A DNA stretch of 64,000 bases from Elysia crispata (Eukaryota; Mollusca; Gastropoda; Plakobranchidae): positions 95,001-159,000 of the forward strand of contig JAWDGP010007454.1 in NCBI GenBank assembly GCA_033675545.1. The letters are read 5' to 3'. Positions within the stretch are counted from its first letter, which is position 1. Every line of letters starts with the position of its first letter. Under the pieces are notes generated by a model. That model had not been told where the DNA came from and made no database searches. It saw nothing but the letters and a program-made list of their open reading frames with translations. Shown here in pieces: positions 39,998-54,116 of the stretch. The position numbers and the translations under genes are program-made.

Positions 39998-42900
39998 TCA
40001 TAAATTATCAAACCAAGATGTGGAGTTGGAATGCATAAACTTTTTAAATGTAAGATCAGATTAGAGTATCAAGTGGTACAGTTTGCAATATAGATCTAGA
40101 GCCATTGTGCTTTTCTATCCAAAAGTACATCTTCATTGATGTAAAAGTTAATATTTCATACTGGAGAGCACCTGATTAGTGTTTAAAAAATGTGCTAACA
40201 ATAGTAACATGCACTGAAATTTTACATGATTTTTTTTTTGCATTCCCATACCGTTTGCTATTAGATACTGTTATATAAGTTTATATTTGTTTTGTGTGTT
40301 TTTTTTTTTTAAATAGTAATAGTTTTGGGGCAAAATTAGACTTAATGGTAACCCTATGAACACTTGTCAAATAAATGCGTGCTTCCACTAAATGGATGCT
40401 CCAGAGGTACAACAAATCGCTTTATTAATCAGTAATTTTTGGAATAGTCTAAACACACATCTATTTGTAGTTGACACTGACGTCAGTGTTTTAATTTTTT
40501 TTACAATTTGAGAACACTTTGCCATTTTAATTAATATTACTTAAGTCTTCTTCAAGGTCTCCAGAGCCCCCAGAAAAGAATCTAAGGATTTTGACCATGA
40601 GAAGTGGTTGCAATAAAAAGTGCTCTAATATCATTAAAAGAATTGGCATTAAACCTGGCTGCACTTTTTGCAGCATCCATGGAGGAAAAACTAATAAAGG
40701 TGATCTAATTTTGGAACAGGAAATATGGTGGAGCTTGAGAACCTGTCAATGCTTTAAAATAAATGAAAAAAATTCATTGCATCTTTTCCCAAATTAAAAG
40801 AATTTTGCAAAAACTTTGCAAGCTATGCGATTCACATTTGATAATAAAACTTAAAGCCTTTCTAGCATTTTACACATATGGTACAGGTTTAGTTGACAAA
40901 TATATGGAGTGAATGGTATGGCGTGAAGCTATGTGCTTTAGTATTTTCATTTTAAGATCTTGCAATTATATAAAATCCAAACTTTATCTGAATTTGAAAA
41001 ACTGTGCCATTAAAAAATAATAATGTTACCTCTAAATACTTCTAACTAAATATAATAGTATAACGACATAGAAACATTAAAATTAATTCTTTTTTTTTAA
41101 ACTGTCATTCTATGGTTGTTTCATATCTTTGCATCAAACTAATAGGCTATATATAATCTTGAGCACAAAAAAAAAGGCTTTAGTTTTGGCAACCACAGAA
41201 GTGGCTACAACAAATGTTCTGACCAGGTAATGCAAAAAGAAAAAAAAAGTATGAGAAAATAGTTAACTTTCAGTGAAAATAGAATGTTTACTGAAAGAAA
41301 AGAGGACAAAAAGACAGACTCTTCAACAGAAAATAAACATTTTAAAGACAAATACTCCCGTATACAGTGAGCATGTTTTTCTTCTATTCATTTGGGAAAA
41401 GTGTTCAAAGATTGAAGCATTAATCAAGCACCCCAATAATTTGCATAACAAGGGTGAGATAATTGTGGGATTTTATATGTTGCATGCAAATTATTTCTGC
41501 TACATCTACTTGTTCACTAACTACAGGAAAGAGGGAGGGGCTAAAATAAGCAGAATTAGCTTGTCCCATGGAAATTAATATGACAGACTGCTGGCATGAA
41601 AAGATAAAGGGGTGTAGCACCCACATGAATGGGCTAATTACATACCAAGGCTTTTTTTTCTTCTGAGAATTGGCTTTACTGAGATAAGGTCTGGGCAAAG
41701 ATTTTATGAATATGACTGAGTGTAGCTGATGATGTAATGGTGCAGAATTTGATAAATAGAGTTTTAATTCTCTGCTTACTAAAGATTAAAAACATCAGAC
41801 AGAGAAACTTAAAAACAATGAAATTATTGCAGATTGACATTTATTTTTTAGAAGAATGTGAGCAAGAGATGGACACAAATGAAACAATTCAATAGCTATA
41901 AAAATAGACAGCAAATAGGCAGTCAATATTTACAGAACTTAGTACGCATGGAAACAGGCAATATTTGTAATAATTATCATCATTATTTACTTATAACAAG
42001 TTTCATCTTGTACATTTGTAACAAAATCTAAATAACAACAGAAGATAAAAATGGGATTTGGATTCCAGTTATTCTGCTGTAAACTAATGAACTACATTAC
42101 TGGTCATAGTAAGGTCATAAGTGAATCCTTTAATTTGAAAATTGTTGTCTACAACAGAATAACCATGACCCAGTAACCACATGGCAGGGAGAAGAAGCAA
42201 CTCTCTGGGTCCTGTCATTAAATGAAACCGGGTGATATCACAGATGAGAGTTGGTGCTGGCTAGCTGAGGGCATAGACCATGGGGCGGCCCAGTGTTTAG
42301 GTGGGTCATAAAAAAAAAAAAAACTGTTGCTATAGTGTGCACTCTTATTTGTCAGTATTGGCCTCGCCCAAAAATTCAATGAACAAACAAATACTCATAT
42401 GAGCGACTGAAACAGAATTATGGTTGATTCGAAAGCTGTTCTGGATTAATCAATAACATCTGACTTACAAAATATTGAACTGTACACTGGCATCAACAGC
42501 ATACCATTACTAATAAAGAGTATCACATTAAGACACAACACATTGTAATACATGCAAGGTTTTAAAGATCTTCATATACTCATAGAACTTGAGTATATAA
42601 AACACTGGCAAAAATGCTTTGCTCTAATTCTAACTTAACACCTGGCAACATAAAATAACTATCATGCTTGTGATTGATTGATACATACAGTCTACTCTCG
42701 TTAGTTTAAGATCTATATTTTTCAAGGGCAGGCAAACTTATAAACTACACAAATTATGACTTTAAACTCTGATGGAAAAAAGTGGAATATATAACTTTTA
42801 TAAGGATTTCTATAAAAGTAATACAAAACAATGAAAAATTCCCATAAAATCATTACAAAAGAAAGCATTAAGCTTAAAGAAAATCTTTGGAAACAACATT

Positions 42901-45900
42901 GTCTAGAGGGATTGTAACAAAAATGCTTAGAAAGGGTCCAGAAAAATGAAAAATACAAAGCCATGTATTAAGATAATTTCATATAAGAAATTCCTAATGT
43001 ATTTATTTCTAGATGGTTTACATTGTGCAGCACCAAAATAGAAACAACATTTTAGACCTAATCATTCCAACAATACAACATGTTGACAAATAAGGTAAAT
43101 AACTGGAGTATATAATCATTGCTGGCTAAAGGCTGAGGGTACAACATAATTTAAAAAAAACAGCAACTTTACTCATATGTGTGTCGCATTTGTAATATTT
43201 TAACAGAATAAACATTTTTTAAAAGTAAATTGCTATCAGAATAGGGATGTTTGGACATGTTTCTTTGAAATTTTTAAGGTATCTTTGTGAGAGAAAAATG
43301 ATTTAAAACGAAATGAAACTTGACATAAATATTCTTAGTTTTTTTCTTTTTTCTTTGCTCACTAAAGACCATAAGACTCCTGATAGTAGTAAGCTATAAC
43401 TCAAATATCACACCAATACTGTTTACTAATTCATTAAGATTCTGTTCTGTCTTCATTTACTAATTCAGTTTCCTTCACAGAATTAGTACTGTTTCAATAG
43501 CCCACAAAGCATGACATGTCTTTCTGTGAATTGAGTTTGGGTTCATAAAATATAAAGGAAAAAAAATATAAAAAATGTGCTTTCGTTATGGGCCTTATTA
43601 AATTGAAATAAATAGACAATAATAAAAAGAATTTTGTGAGCTCATAAAATTGCCTATCATTAACGTAAATCAAAATTTGCATGGCATAGGGAAAATACAT
43701 TACGGGCAAGATCAGAACAAACAAATGGGGATATGAGAGTATGGTCATTTAGCACTATTTTTCTCACAAATTAAAAATGCAGTTACACTTACAGTTACAA
43801 AGTTCATAATGATGATTAAAATATTGACATCTGCTTCTTGAAAACTAAAAATATAAGTTTTCATAGATATTGAATCCATGTGTGCAGCGCCTTTTCACAT
43901 AAAAAAAGGTAGATAATCACTCTTGCTAAAGTCCCATACAAAAAAAAAAGTATTTTGATATGCAAGTACACTGTTTTTCTTGAACGCATTCAAAGTCATT
44001 ATGATAGCAGGCGAGTTAAAAAAGTGCAGGAGAATGGGGTGTTAGTGTTGGAAACTTTTAGGAGTTTTTCTTGTAGACATAAGCTACAAAGTGGTTTTAA
44101 AAAATATGAACTTGGGTGCAAAAAATGCAACACTGGAACCCTCAATAGTATTTTCTCTACAAACACTATGTTCGAATCAAAATTTTGAAAGTTTAAATAA
44201 ACAAACTAGTAAAATGAAGAAACAACACAAACTGCAAATGATTTCTTCATTCCCCCCCCCCCCCCCTAAAAATATCTTGTTTGATACATTAATACATAAA
44301 TAAAATTAAAAACCTAAATTTGCTTTTACATACCCCAAAATTCAGGAAAAAAATGTATGGGAAAGAGGTCTTTTCATAACAAAAACTATACCCATCATAT
44401 CAATCTTCAGTGCACACAGTGTATGCAAGGCACATTCTAGGCTGAAAACATTCATACATTTGTGTTACAAAGATTTAAGTTGTTTAATGAACTAGTTTAC
44501 ATCTCTGGGAGGTGGAAAAGATAATGAAACAACAACTGTTTCTAAGATAATTGTTGCTGAAGTGTATGAAAAACCTTATCCATGGAAACAAGCTTTTTAA
44601 TTCATAATTCTAAAGATGCCATGACAGTGAAAGGAACCAACAAATTTTTTTAATACAAACCAAAACAAACTGATGTCAAGGTTTTAAAAGCAAGCAAGCA
44701 TTGTACTTTATGTTGTTTTGTAAGATTATTACTTCATATCAAGATCAAGCATGCAGAACTTTTCAAATTTGGTTTGCTGGGCCTACTCTCCCTCTTTTCT
44801 GACGATAGGATTTTTTAAAAAAAGAAAACATCATGAAATCCATCGAATTGCTATATTAACTCTACATATAACTTCTTCACTCTAGACAAAAATAATTATG
44901 GAAAAAAGTTTGTTCCGCACAAAACATACAACAAAAAAATTAAAAGAAGAAAAAAAAAAAACAGTTTGGCATCCATTATAACGTTCAATGTTGAATGTTT
45001 GGATTTGGATTATGACATGGATATTTAATCATTAGACATTTATTTGTCATCACAACCATATATCACAAGGGATGGTTTGTTTTTCAACTTTTTAAAAGGA
45101 ATAATATACAGCCTCAGTCTTTTTATTTTCAAGGGGAATCTGAGAGGTATAATCATGCATGTAGATCCCTGTTTTACAAGTTCTAGAGATCAGAATGGAT
45201 TGAAAGAAAAAAACTTTCATTTTGGGGAAAGAAATGTTGATGAAATGCTTGTTTCTTTATGTCAATATAAATTTTAAGGAATTTAAAATGTACTACACCT
45301 TGCATTTGCACACCATGAAAAATTGAAATCTTTCCAATCCTGTGGGCATCATTCGTTAACACCTCATAAAATTTTAAATGACATTCATCTCATTTTCAAA
45401 AGAATTAGTCAAACAAAAATAATTTTAATGAGATAGCTAAGTGAGATGGTGAAACATAAGAATAACACAAGAGACTTAACCTTTAGACACTTCACTAAAC
45501 GTTTGTACTGAATTCATTCTGAAGAAAATCTAGATACTGGGTTGAAAAATCGCATGCGCAGTGTGCCAGAAGTTCTTTGCCTCAAATGTGTACAAGTATG
45601 GTTAAATCTGTGGACAAAAAAATAATGTGCAAAGAGTGTGTGTGTGTGTGTGTGTGTGCAATAACATAAACCTGCTCTTACACTGTACTGAGAAATGCAC
45701 CTGAAAACCAATATTTCATTTCCTCAAATCATGCCCTTAGGCTTTGTAGATCACACTCAAGAGGCCAGAATTTGATAAGTGAATAAAACTGAGTGTTAAA
45801 AAGCCTTTAAATTAAATTTTTGAGATGACAAATGCATAGAAAGTTGATCAACTATATTAAATATTTTCAATGCCACTTGAAAATATGTCAAAAACTGGTT

Positions 45901-48330
45901 TCTGGTTGGGTATTTCCAGCCAAAGATATTTAGATATGATTAACGGGCTAGACTTAATACTTAAGGAGATTCATTCATTGCGAACACTTGAAACAAAATA
46001 ATTTCCCTTATTGGGGTCACATGTAATACATTTATTCTTGTTTCATCTGAGCAATTTGTCCCATGATGTATGATAAAAAGAAAGAATATAGAAAATCAAT
46101 AAATCCCAAGATGTATGCTTTCATGATTTAAATTGCATGTGTGTATATATATAACAATTTTTTTCGCCCATTGTCTTACTTATGGTGCAAATGTGTGGTA
46201 GCCTTAAAGAATATGATTAAATATAGAGATGGCCCACGAAAGAAGGCTTCACATTGAAATTCTTTTTATTGTAATGCAATAACTTCAGTTTGGCATGCCG
46301 TGACAAATGTTTAGACATTTAAAAAATTGAAATACCTGAAGAGAGTTGATTTTGTAACCTCACAAAAAGTTTAAAAAAAAAAAAAAAAAAAAGATGAAAG
46401 AACAGAACTATGAGCTTAGAATTCCCAAGCGACCAAGCCCAAAAGTACCCGAACATATTTTATTTCCAGCAACACATTCAATTGGACAGTCCACAATAAG
46501 AATTGAGTTAATCATCTTACAAAGAGAGGCAGATGCCACAATTTGTTTAGAAGACATTTATGTATTTTGAAATGGCAAAAGATTAAGAAACACTAATTCC
46601 AATTTATTACGATATAATTTCAATTTTCAAATAATAAAAATCACCGAAAAATTATTATTATTTCTGCTTTTGAATTATTGAAAAAAAGCAATGACACTGT
46701 GGTAAATGAATCATGAGGATTGACCTACAAACATTAAACAAATCAGTTTGTTAATAGAAATTGACAAGCAGACTATCTGAAAAGAGTTGTTTGAGCACAA
46801 TTAATTTATTTGGCCGATTCCTAAATATAAAATTAATAATAAATGGTTTAAACTCCATGCTATGTTTATGTTGGTTTTTTTTTTCATAAATACAATGAAT
46901 TACAACAATTACCTTAATAGGATTTTTACACAAGCCACTATCATTAGTATTATTGTTTATAGTTTATAGACTTCCATCCTTTCCATCCTTTTAATTATCA
47001 GTTTAAATCTGTGTCATTCAAAAGATTACCAACAATTTTTTTTATGTGACAGATCAAAATAGATAGTAATGTATGTTGCTCCCAAGTTTTTAAAACCTTC
47101 ATTTGAACTGCTTCTAGATTTGTTTCTTAAATCTAAAGAATGAAGAAAGGCAATGTGTTTTTAATTTTCTTTGCCCAACATTATTTTTGGTATGTGTCAA
47201 ATTGAATACTTAAAAAGAGAAAAAATTTTAAAAATTAGAATTAAGTCTGTGTCCTACATAAGTATATTTAAGAACAACTTTTTTGCTTCATTTGCAAAAT
47301 AAAGGCGACAAAATTTTACCTCAAGATGAAAATTCAGTCTAAATACCCCACCAGTATTACTAGACCAGCCTTTTCTTCTGAAATAACATATAGCGGGCCT
47401 TATTTTTTTTCCTTTTCTCTATATGTTTTTTGTCTATCTAGTGCATATTGAAGCAACAAAAGTAAACATCTGGTAGTGCAACAGACACTTTGCTTTCTTA
47501 AATTGTCTATTATGTGATATATTTGGTACAGTTAACTTATTTTATTTATACACTGGTTAAGATTTTGCAAAGATTTTAAAAGTTTGTAAATATATATATG
47601 GCAAATTACTATTTTGCATGGAAAATATAGTTTTACAAAAAAAAAAAAAAAAAAAAAGGATAAAAAAAGCTGCTAAAGTCATACAAAAAATCAAATGACC
47701 TCCATTCATTTTTTTATTTATTCTAGAATATTTATAATTGTATTAACAAATGACAAACTTATTCTAGTTGGAAAGATGGGGGAAACCACATAACTCAAAA
47801 ACAGAAGATTTCTTTTTCTTTACTTTCAAAATTAGGTTCATTTCCTTTTCTAACACAAGCTTTGCCAAAGATAGCTTTTACCATTAGACTAAGAGGGTTT
47901 TTTTGTTGTTGTTGTTGTTGTTATTGGGTTTTTCTTTGCCTTTATTTTAGGATTTTAGTAAAATTGAAAAGTTCTAAATATTTAGTCACATTCAATTTTT
48001 TTTTCTCATTTAGTAAAGGTTGGAATGTATGGTAAAGAAATATAACTATAACTTATTGCAATGCAATATTATGACTAGTAATATGAGTATTACTACATCT
48101 GCTTGAAATATGCAAAAAGATATAGAGTTTCATTTGAGTGAGTTATAAATGCAGCCTTCAACTAAATTTGATTTCATGATTAAAAAATAAAAATGAGAAA
48201 CAAGTAAAGGGGCAACACAGAGAGAGAAGAATACAAAAAAAATATAAAAAGACTATATGTTAAGTGCACAACCAAGGGTAAAATAAGATCATCACCTTGG
48301 CAGCATATTATTGTACAGAAATAGAGTCAA
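39995..48330. other. intergenic or WDR20 3' UTR, AT-rich
   Basis: No gene supported. It contains poly-C at about 44253-44268, (TG)n at 45636-45658, and A-runs near 46373 and 47638. AATAAA signals on the minus strand (TTTATT on plus, for example 47713-47722) are compatible with a WDR20 3' UTR ending in this stretch. The 101-codon frame at 41273-41578 is not gene-like. Confidence 0.45.
45636..45658. repeat. (TG)n microsatellite
   Basis: About 12 TG dinucleotides. Confidence 0.9.
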
Positions 48331-48364
48331 TCACTTTCCACTTTTACGTGGAGGCCTTGCATTC
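48331..48364 (-). CDS. WDR20: candidate alternative terminal exon of WDR20
   Basis: On the minus strand a pyrimidine-containing acceptor (CCCTTTCATTAG) ends at 48365. The next 34 bases join in frame to a donor at the end of WDR20 exon 3 (last exon base 54121). This replaces the stop there with a new tail ending NARPPRKSGK and TGA at 48333-48331. Phase fits exactly (2 + 1). The surrounding sequence (48300-48440) is more complex than its neighbours, and an upstream alternative acceptor near 48434 would use the same frame. It is a candidate only: the exon is tiny and 5.8 kb away. Confidence 0.4.
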
Positions 48365-49939
48365 CTAATGAAAGGGCATAGAGGCAGTGAAGCTTCTGGA
48401 AATATCACAAAGAGCTGAAAGTAGCAGCTGAATTCAGCTTAAGCAACTGAGAAATGAATTATCTAATAACTTCCTCATCAAGCCCAGACCAATAACATTT
48501 TAGTGTATCTAACGGATAATTCACAATTTATTTATGTTATTTTCAAAATATATTACTCCAGAAAATTCCTGTTCAATTAATCCATATAGGCCTATTCTTT
48601 TTTTACATCAATGTCATACATGCATCACATTCCTTCTTTTTTTGTAATTAAAAGATATTTCATTGGGTAGTTCTACTATTTTTTTTTTAAATCAATATGC
48701 TCACTAAAGTGATATCTTATTAATCACTAACTTTAAGTTAAGTGGAGTCAGCTACACTTGTTAACGCGTCAAAGTTGAAACAGAATTTAGAGCTGCATGT
48801 TCATAAAAATTTCAGGCATATATATTTATATGCAATAACAATAAGACAGGATCACAGCTGGAGATCACCTTGCTGATGATTACTTGAATCAAGACAAAAC
48901 AAATCAAAATGAGAGAGCGAAAAAAAGGCTCCTCTTCAAGTTCAAGACATTTTGACAGATTGATAAATCAGATAGAATTTATGATTTGAAAAAATTGTCT
49001 TTTTTTCTTAAAAACATTTGTTTTGCATACATTTACACTTATGTAAGAAACCACAATTGGAACCTACACATTTTAGACAAAAACAAATATAAAATATGGA
49101 ATTGTAGGGAATACTTGGCACCAAAGGGTTATATTCATAGTATCTTAGTGCACAGCTAATGCAGTGGTTAACCATTTTTTTTTAAACCGAATCTTTACAA
49201 ATCAGATCGAATTGAATATTCACATTTCAGGACTTACATCTGTACAACTGTGAGGGGTCCTTCATTGATAATTTCACAAGTCCCTAAAAGTGGTAAGTCA
49301 AGGTTATATTTTTTATTGCTTCTGGATTGTAAAAAAAAAAAAACGTTATTTGCTCAGACTAGACAACAACAAAATATAGTTGGGGCTAAATTAATCCCTT
49401 CAAATCATAAGACCAGAAAACCATTTTTTGTTTCATTATAAAAATTGTTACCTTTTGATTTTAGCAAACTAAAGATTGATATTTTTTTCTCAAGAGATAA
49501 AGATAAGCCCTTCCTTTACAGTTAGAAACAAAAATACCTGTGAAATATAAATAACATCTTCACTGCAAAGTGCAATGCTTTTGTAAAGTGAAGAAAAACT
49601 TGACATTCTATAACTGAAATCATATATTTCTTCCACTAATTTTACCCCACATGACAGATAACTGAAATCTGATAAGATCGTAGTAATAAAATAAAATTAA
49701 CACTGACTACAAAATACTTAAAATTTTTCTGTGGTTTGAATCATTGTTATTCATCCCCATTTTATATAGCCAATGGGGGCCTGTAGGAGAGTCAAAGCAA
49801 AGTTCATGGATTGTGGAAACAGATTTATATGCAAAATGTATTGTTCTAATATTATTGGCTTTTTTTTAACTGCCTTGCTGTTGTTAAAAACAAGAATATA
49901 TTATACCTCTAAATCAAAGAGCAACATTGCCTTATGAAA

Positions 49940-50180
49940 AATGCAGTGGTCAAGCGGTAGGGTGCTTGGTTACCAATCCAGAGGTCTAAAGTTCGAATCA
50001 CAGTCTGGACCCAAAAGTTTTTCAGCCCCCCCCCCCCCTCTTTCCACCCAGCACTAAATGGGTAATTAGGTCTCTTTAGACTCTGGAAAAGAAAAGGCGA
50101 TGAAAAAAAAACAATGGCAAACTACTTCACAATGCCGAGCGCCAAGAAGAACAGGACCTTACTTCTGGTTCTCCTAAGCT
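49940..50180 (+). repeat. tRNA-derived SINE
   Basis: An A-box-like TGGTCAAGCGGTAGG (49948-49962) and a B-box GTTCGAATC (49991-49999) are spaced as in a tRNA. A tRNA-unrelated body follows, with a C-run at 50018-50031 and A-tracts. The acceptor arm does not pair well, so it is a SINE head and not a functional tRNA gene. Confidence 0.65.
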
Positions 50181-51162
50181 CAGGACTCACTTTACTTTAT
50201 TCTATCTATTGTCATAAAAAAATTGGCATCCTTATTTGGTTGTCATATAGGCATAGAAGCCTGCAAATGATGTGTGGCTGCAATATATCAAAATTCTATG
50301 GATGTTCGAATGATCAGTTTACACCTCTTTAAAAAAATCTACTGAATCCTGGTTATTTAAGTAAAGATATAATTAAATGTATAGGAGGTCAATGGATAAA
50401 ATAATATACACGTACATGAATATAGATCCCTAACAATAGGTATATACTTATACTATGCAGCGTCAGAAATGAGCATATAATGTCTCAAACTTTGATAGGT
50501 CTGCCACAGTGGAACCTTTCAACTGGACTTCCCCTTTTATCAATGTTAATTTCAAAGATTTTTGAATTTTTTATGAGGCTTTACTCTCTTTGATTGAATT
50601 GGAGGTCATATAATATATTTGTTTTGACAGAAGTGCATAACATACTGTGATAAATATCTTTTCATTTATCTGTACTGATGTAAACTCTGTAATCACTGAT
50701 TATATCGTGGCAAAACATACACTAATTATGATGTAGAGCTGGGTATCAATTTTATAATTTCATAAACCGTTGAAGACAAAGCAATATATCTTACTCTAAT
50801 GTGCTTTGCAAAATCTGCAATTGCTTGAGCTTTCAACATAGTGTGGCTAAAACAAATGTCTAATCTATTTGGATTAACAATGGTAAAATACAGTTGAATG
50901 AACATATTTCAAATAAAAATAAAGGCTGATCTTGAAAGTAACTATAACCTGCGCCGGAAACAATGAGAAAGAACGTAGAAGGAATACCGTATGAATAATC
51001 AAACACACAAGAGCTAAAGTAGATGATCAGAAAAACTAACAAATACCATATCGACTTTTGTTTTGAAAACATTTGACAATCCACTTTTTTATTAAAATTG
51101 CAAACAGAGGCTCATTAAGTTTGAAAATCTTAAAAAGTGTCCTATTTCTAACCTTTTTTTAG

Positions 51163-51227
51163 AACCTGGCGAAGACAATGACAGCCTCACATTTGATCCA
51201 TTAAAAAATCAGTTTGAAGACTTTTAA
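51163..51227 (+). CDS. exon-like block of unknown parent gene
   Basis: After TTTCTAACCTTTTTTTAG (acceptor ending 51162) a frame reads PGEDNDSLTFDPLKNQFEDF and stops with TAA at 51225-51227. It looks like a phase-1 terminal coding exon: acidic, complex and well bounded. No upstream partner exon was found on this strand, and I do not recognise the tail. Confidence 0.3.
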
Positions 51228-54116
51228 GGCTAATTTTCATATGTTAATTGTTTTGATGGAAAGAAGAAAAAGGAATGTGACCTTATCCTTTGATCCTCTG
51301 AAATCAACACAGATATTTATAAATCTTTAGGCTGTAAAACATAGCCAAAAACAAAGTCTGATAAATCATATCTAACCCAAGGTGTTTTGCAAGCATTTTA
51401 GGTGATTCATTATAATCATAACAATTGAATATGAAAGGCTTTTGACTGTTGAATCAAACATTTAGATTATTATAAATAAAATAAAACAAAATTATGATGC
51501 CTTAAAATTAATCATTAGTCTCCCTTGAATGTTTACAATGTAACACTATTTTATACATTTAGACAAATAAATAATGGATGTCAGCTAATTATCTCACACA
51601 ACCTCAAGGTATGCCAGCATTTTTGTGCAGATAAATGTGTCTTTTATAACTGTGCCAATACGGTAGCAGTTTATATCAAGATTATCTGTGAAAACAATGC
51701 CAAAAGCTGTCATGATAGGTAGAGGCAGAGCAGAGTATGCAGAAAACTCCAGGCTGGTTTTATAATGTCTTTGTAAGTCACAATTTGCGGTCTTCGTTGG
51801 TGGAGATGGCACCTTAAGAGCGAACTACAAGATCCAATGGGTGTTTCAACTGCCAATTGAAAGAAAAGAAAAGAAAAGAAGGGGTGTTGGGGAGAGGGGT
51901 AATAACTTTAAGTTAAAGTTGTGAGGAGATTCGATATGAAAGTTAAACAATAAAACATTTTTAACTAAGACAGAAACGTTGCCAGTACATTTATCATCAA
52001 TACAATAAAAAAAACTACAAGTCAGATTTTACAAACAAACCTAGTTGCAAAAATCTGAAATCTTAACAATTGAACTTCAAGGTGTTGACATTTTTTTATA
52101 TATTCAAATTACTGGCTTGAACAAAATGCAAAAAAGTATTTTAAAGAGCATAAATAATGTGAAACCTACATACAACACTTTTCATTGAATCTTATAGCAG
52201 TTTAAAAAAAAAAATCCTACAAATATCATTATAGATTTTTCGAAGCTAAAATTTAGGTTTGGTTGCAGATAACCTTTGCTTTGAAATAAAATTTTAGTCC
52301 AATATTAACAGTGAGCATACTTCAATTTCATAAAAGAAAAAAAATGTGCTAACAAAACAGCATCAGGTCATGCATCTTCAATTAACATTTTTTGGTCACG
52401 AAGTCCAGTGCATTACAGGAGATTCCAAACCCAGCAGGCATTGCAAAATAATTACAGATTACTTTTACATTGGCCTAAAACTTAATGTTCAGCTTTTTTC
52501 ACTACATATAGGCCTATAGGATTTATAATCTTTTTAGATCAAAGATTGGAAGGTGCTTTATTTGACTTGTATTGACAACTTGTTTTTGCTCGTCTTTATA
52601 CTTGGAGCTGGAGTGTTTCATTAACATTTCTTGTTAATGAAAATATCTGTCTGTGGGAGAGTGGCACATCATCCTTGGGGTGTTGATCAAATTATACCAC
52701 CTGTAAACTATTGTCAGATGGGAGATGTTTCCTTTTTTTTTCACTTTCTAATTTAAAACGAGGTTCACACAAACAAACAAAAAACAAAACTACTGTAACT
52801 TTTTTAATACTCAAAAAGCAAACAAAGAATGGACGAAACATGGCATTAGACAATTAGTTTACTTTTAACACCAAAAAGACCAGTTCAATGCTGTAAGTAA
52901 TGTCAGAATATATATATATTTGCTCTGGACCGCCTAGTAAGTCAAGCAAACAATAAAAGAGATTTGAAAAAAAAAGCATTAAATACAGTCAAACTGATTT
53001 TCACACTAAATCTGGCCATTTTAAAGATCTAATCAAGGATATCTAAGCAACCTTTTGAAATTTAAAGCTTTAAAATAAACAGATTTATAATTGCATTGCG
53101 CCTTTTAATCTTGCACCGTTTTCATATTATTTTAAAAGCTTACTGAGTTCTATATTTTGGGAGAGATTAAGAAAGCAGGTAAAAAATGTATTTTCCACGA
53201 CCCACAGTTCACTTCTTCATAGTAATTTAGTATTCGAATTCTTTTGCTGTGATCATTTACATCACCTTAGGACACCAGCCTCCAACTAGGCCACAGAACT
53301 TGAATTCAATTCTTTGAGTTACATGTGAATTATGTTGTATTTTGGCATTGATGTACACACTAGAGAGACAATGTTATTACGAAATCTTGGCTTTTATTAC
53401 TTCATAGGAGAGAAAATGAAGAGCAGTGTCTACCTAATTACATGTCTTTATAAATGGGAAGTTTAAATCTTCATAAAACCTTCAGCATATCAACTCAATT
53501 CTTGAACTTGTATATTAAATATCACTCTTCCCAATTTTTTGCTCCACAATACTTCTTTTAATTTGCCAAAGGGACCAACGCATTCCAAAACAAGTCATTT
53601 TAAGCTGCTGTGGAATCTGGGATGAGTCAAAACCTCAAGAACGAAAAAATTAGTTAACTCGTACCATGTCAAATATACAAAGAAATACCAAATAGGACTG
53701 TTTTACAAAATTGACTTTAAGTTGATTCCACTATAAAACTCAGAAAAATAAATCTCAGCACTCAATTTTAGAAACATTTGAGAAACTTTAACTTACAAAA
53801 ATTCATATTAACATTCCAAAGCAGGTTAACATCAGGGAAAAATATTGTAAAATACATATTATACCTGATATTGCATGAAAGTTTTATTAGTAATAGAATT
53901 AAAGAAAGAAAACCTTTATGATCTGATTTTTTTGTTTCTAATTCAGAATTACAGAAATGAAGATATATTTATAAATATTTAAATTTTTACTTCAAGACTT
54001 TGTGAGAACATGGCTGAATATTTTTCCAACAGATAACAAACTTTAATAAAAACACCAAATTTAAAGACTGATTTCAGACTTATAAACAGAAAAAGGCGGG
54101 ACCAATTCAAAGCCAC

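Larger units (their letters stand above)
48365..54116. other. downstream of WDR20 exon 3; possible intron or 3' UTR
   Basis: Mostly AT-rich DNA with a SINE near 50 kb and a forward-strand exon-like block at 51163-51227. If exon 3 ends transcription, part of it is 3' UTR: minus-strand AATAAA lies at 53883-53888. If the donor at 54120 is used, all of it is intron. Confidence 0.45.

Noticed and set aside
41273..41698. Overlapping 101- and 92-codon frames on opposite strands
   Set aside because: Neither has a domain, a good start context or splice partners.
49940..50010. Functional tRNA gene
   Set aside because: A and B boxes are present, but the acceptor arm does not pair and the body continues as a SINE.
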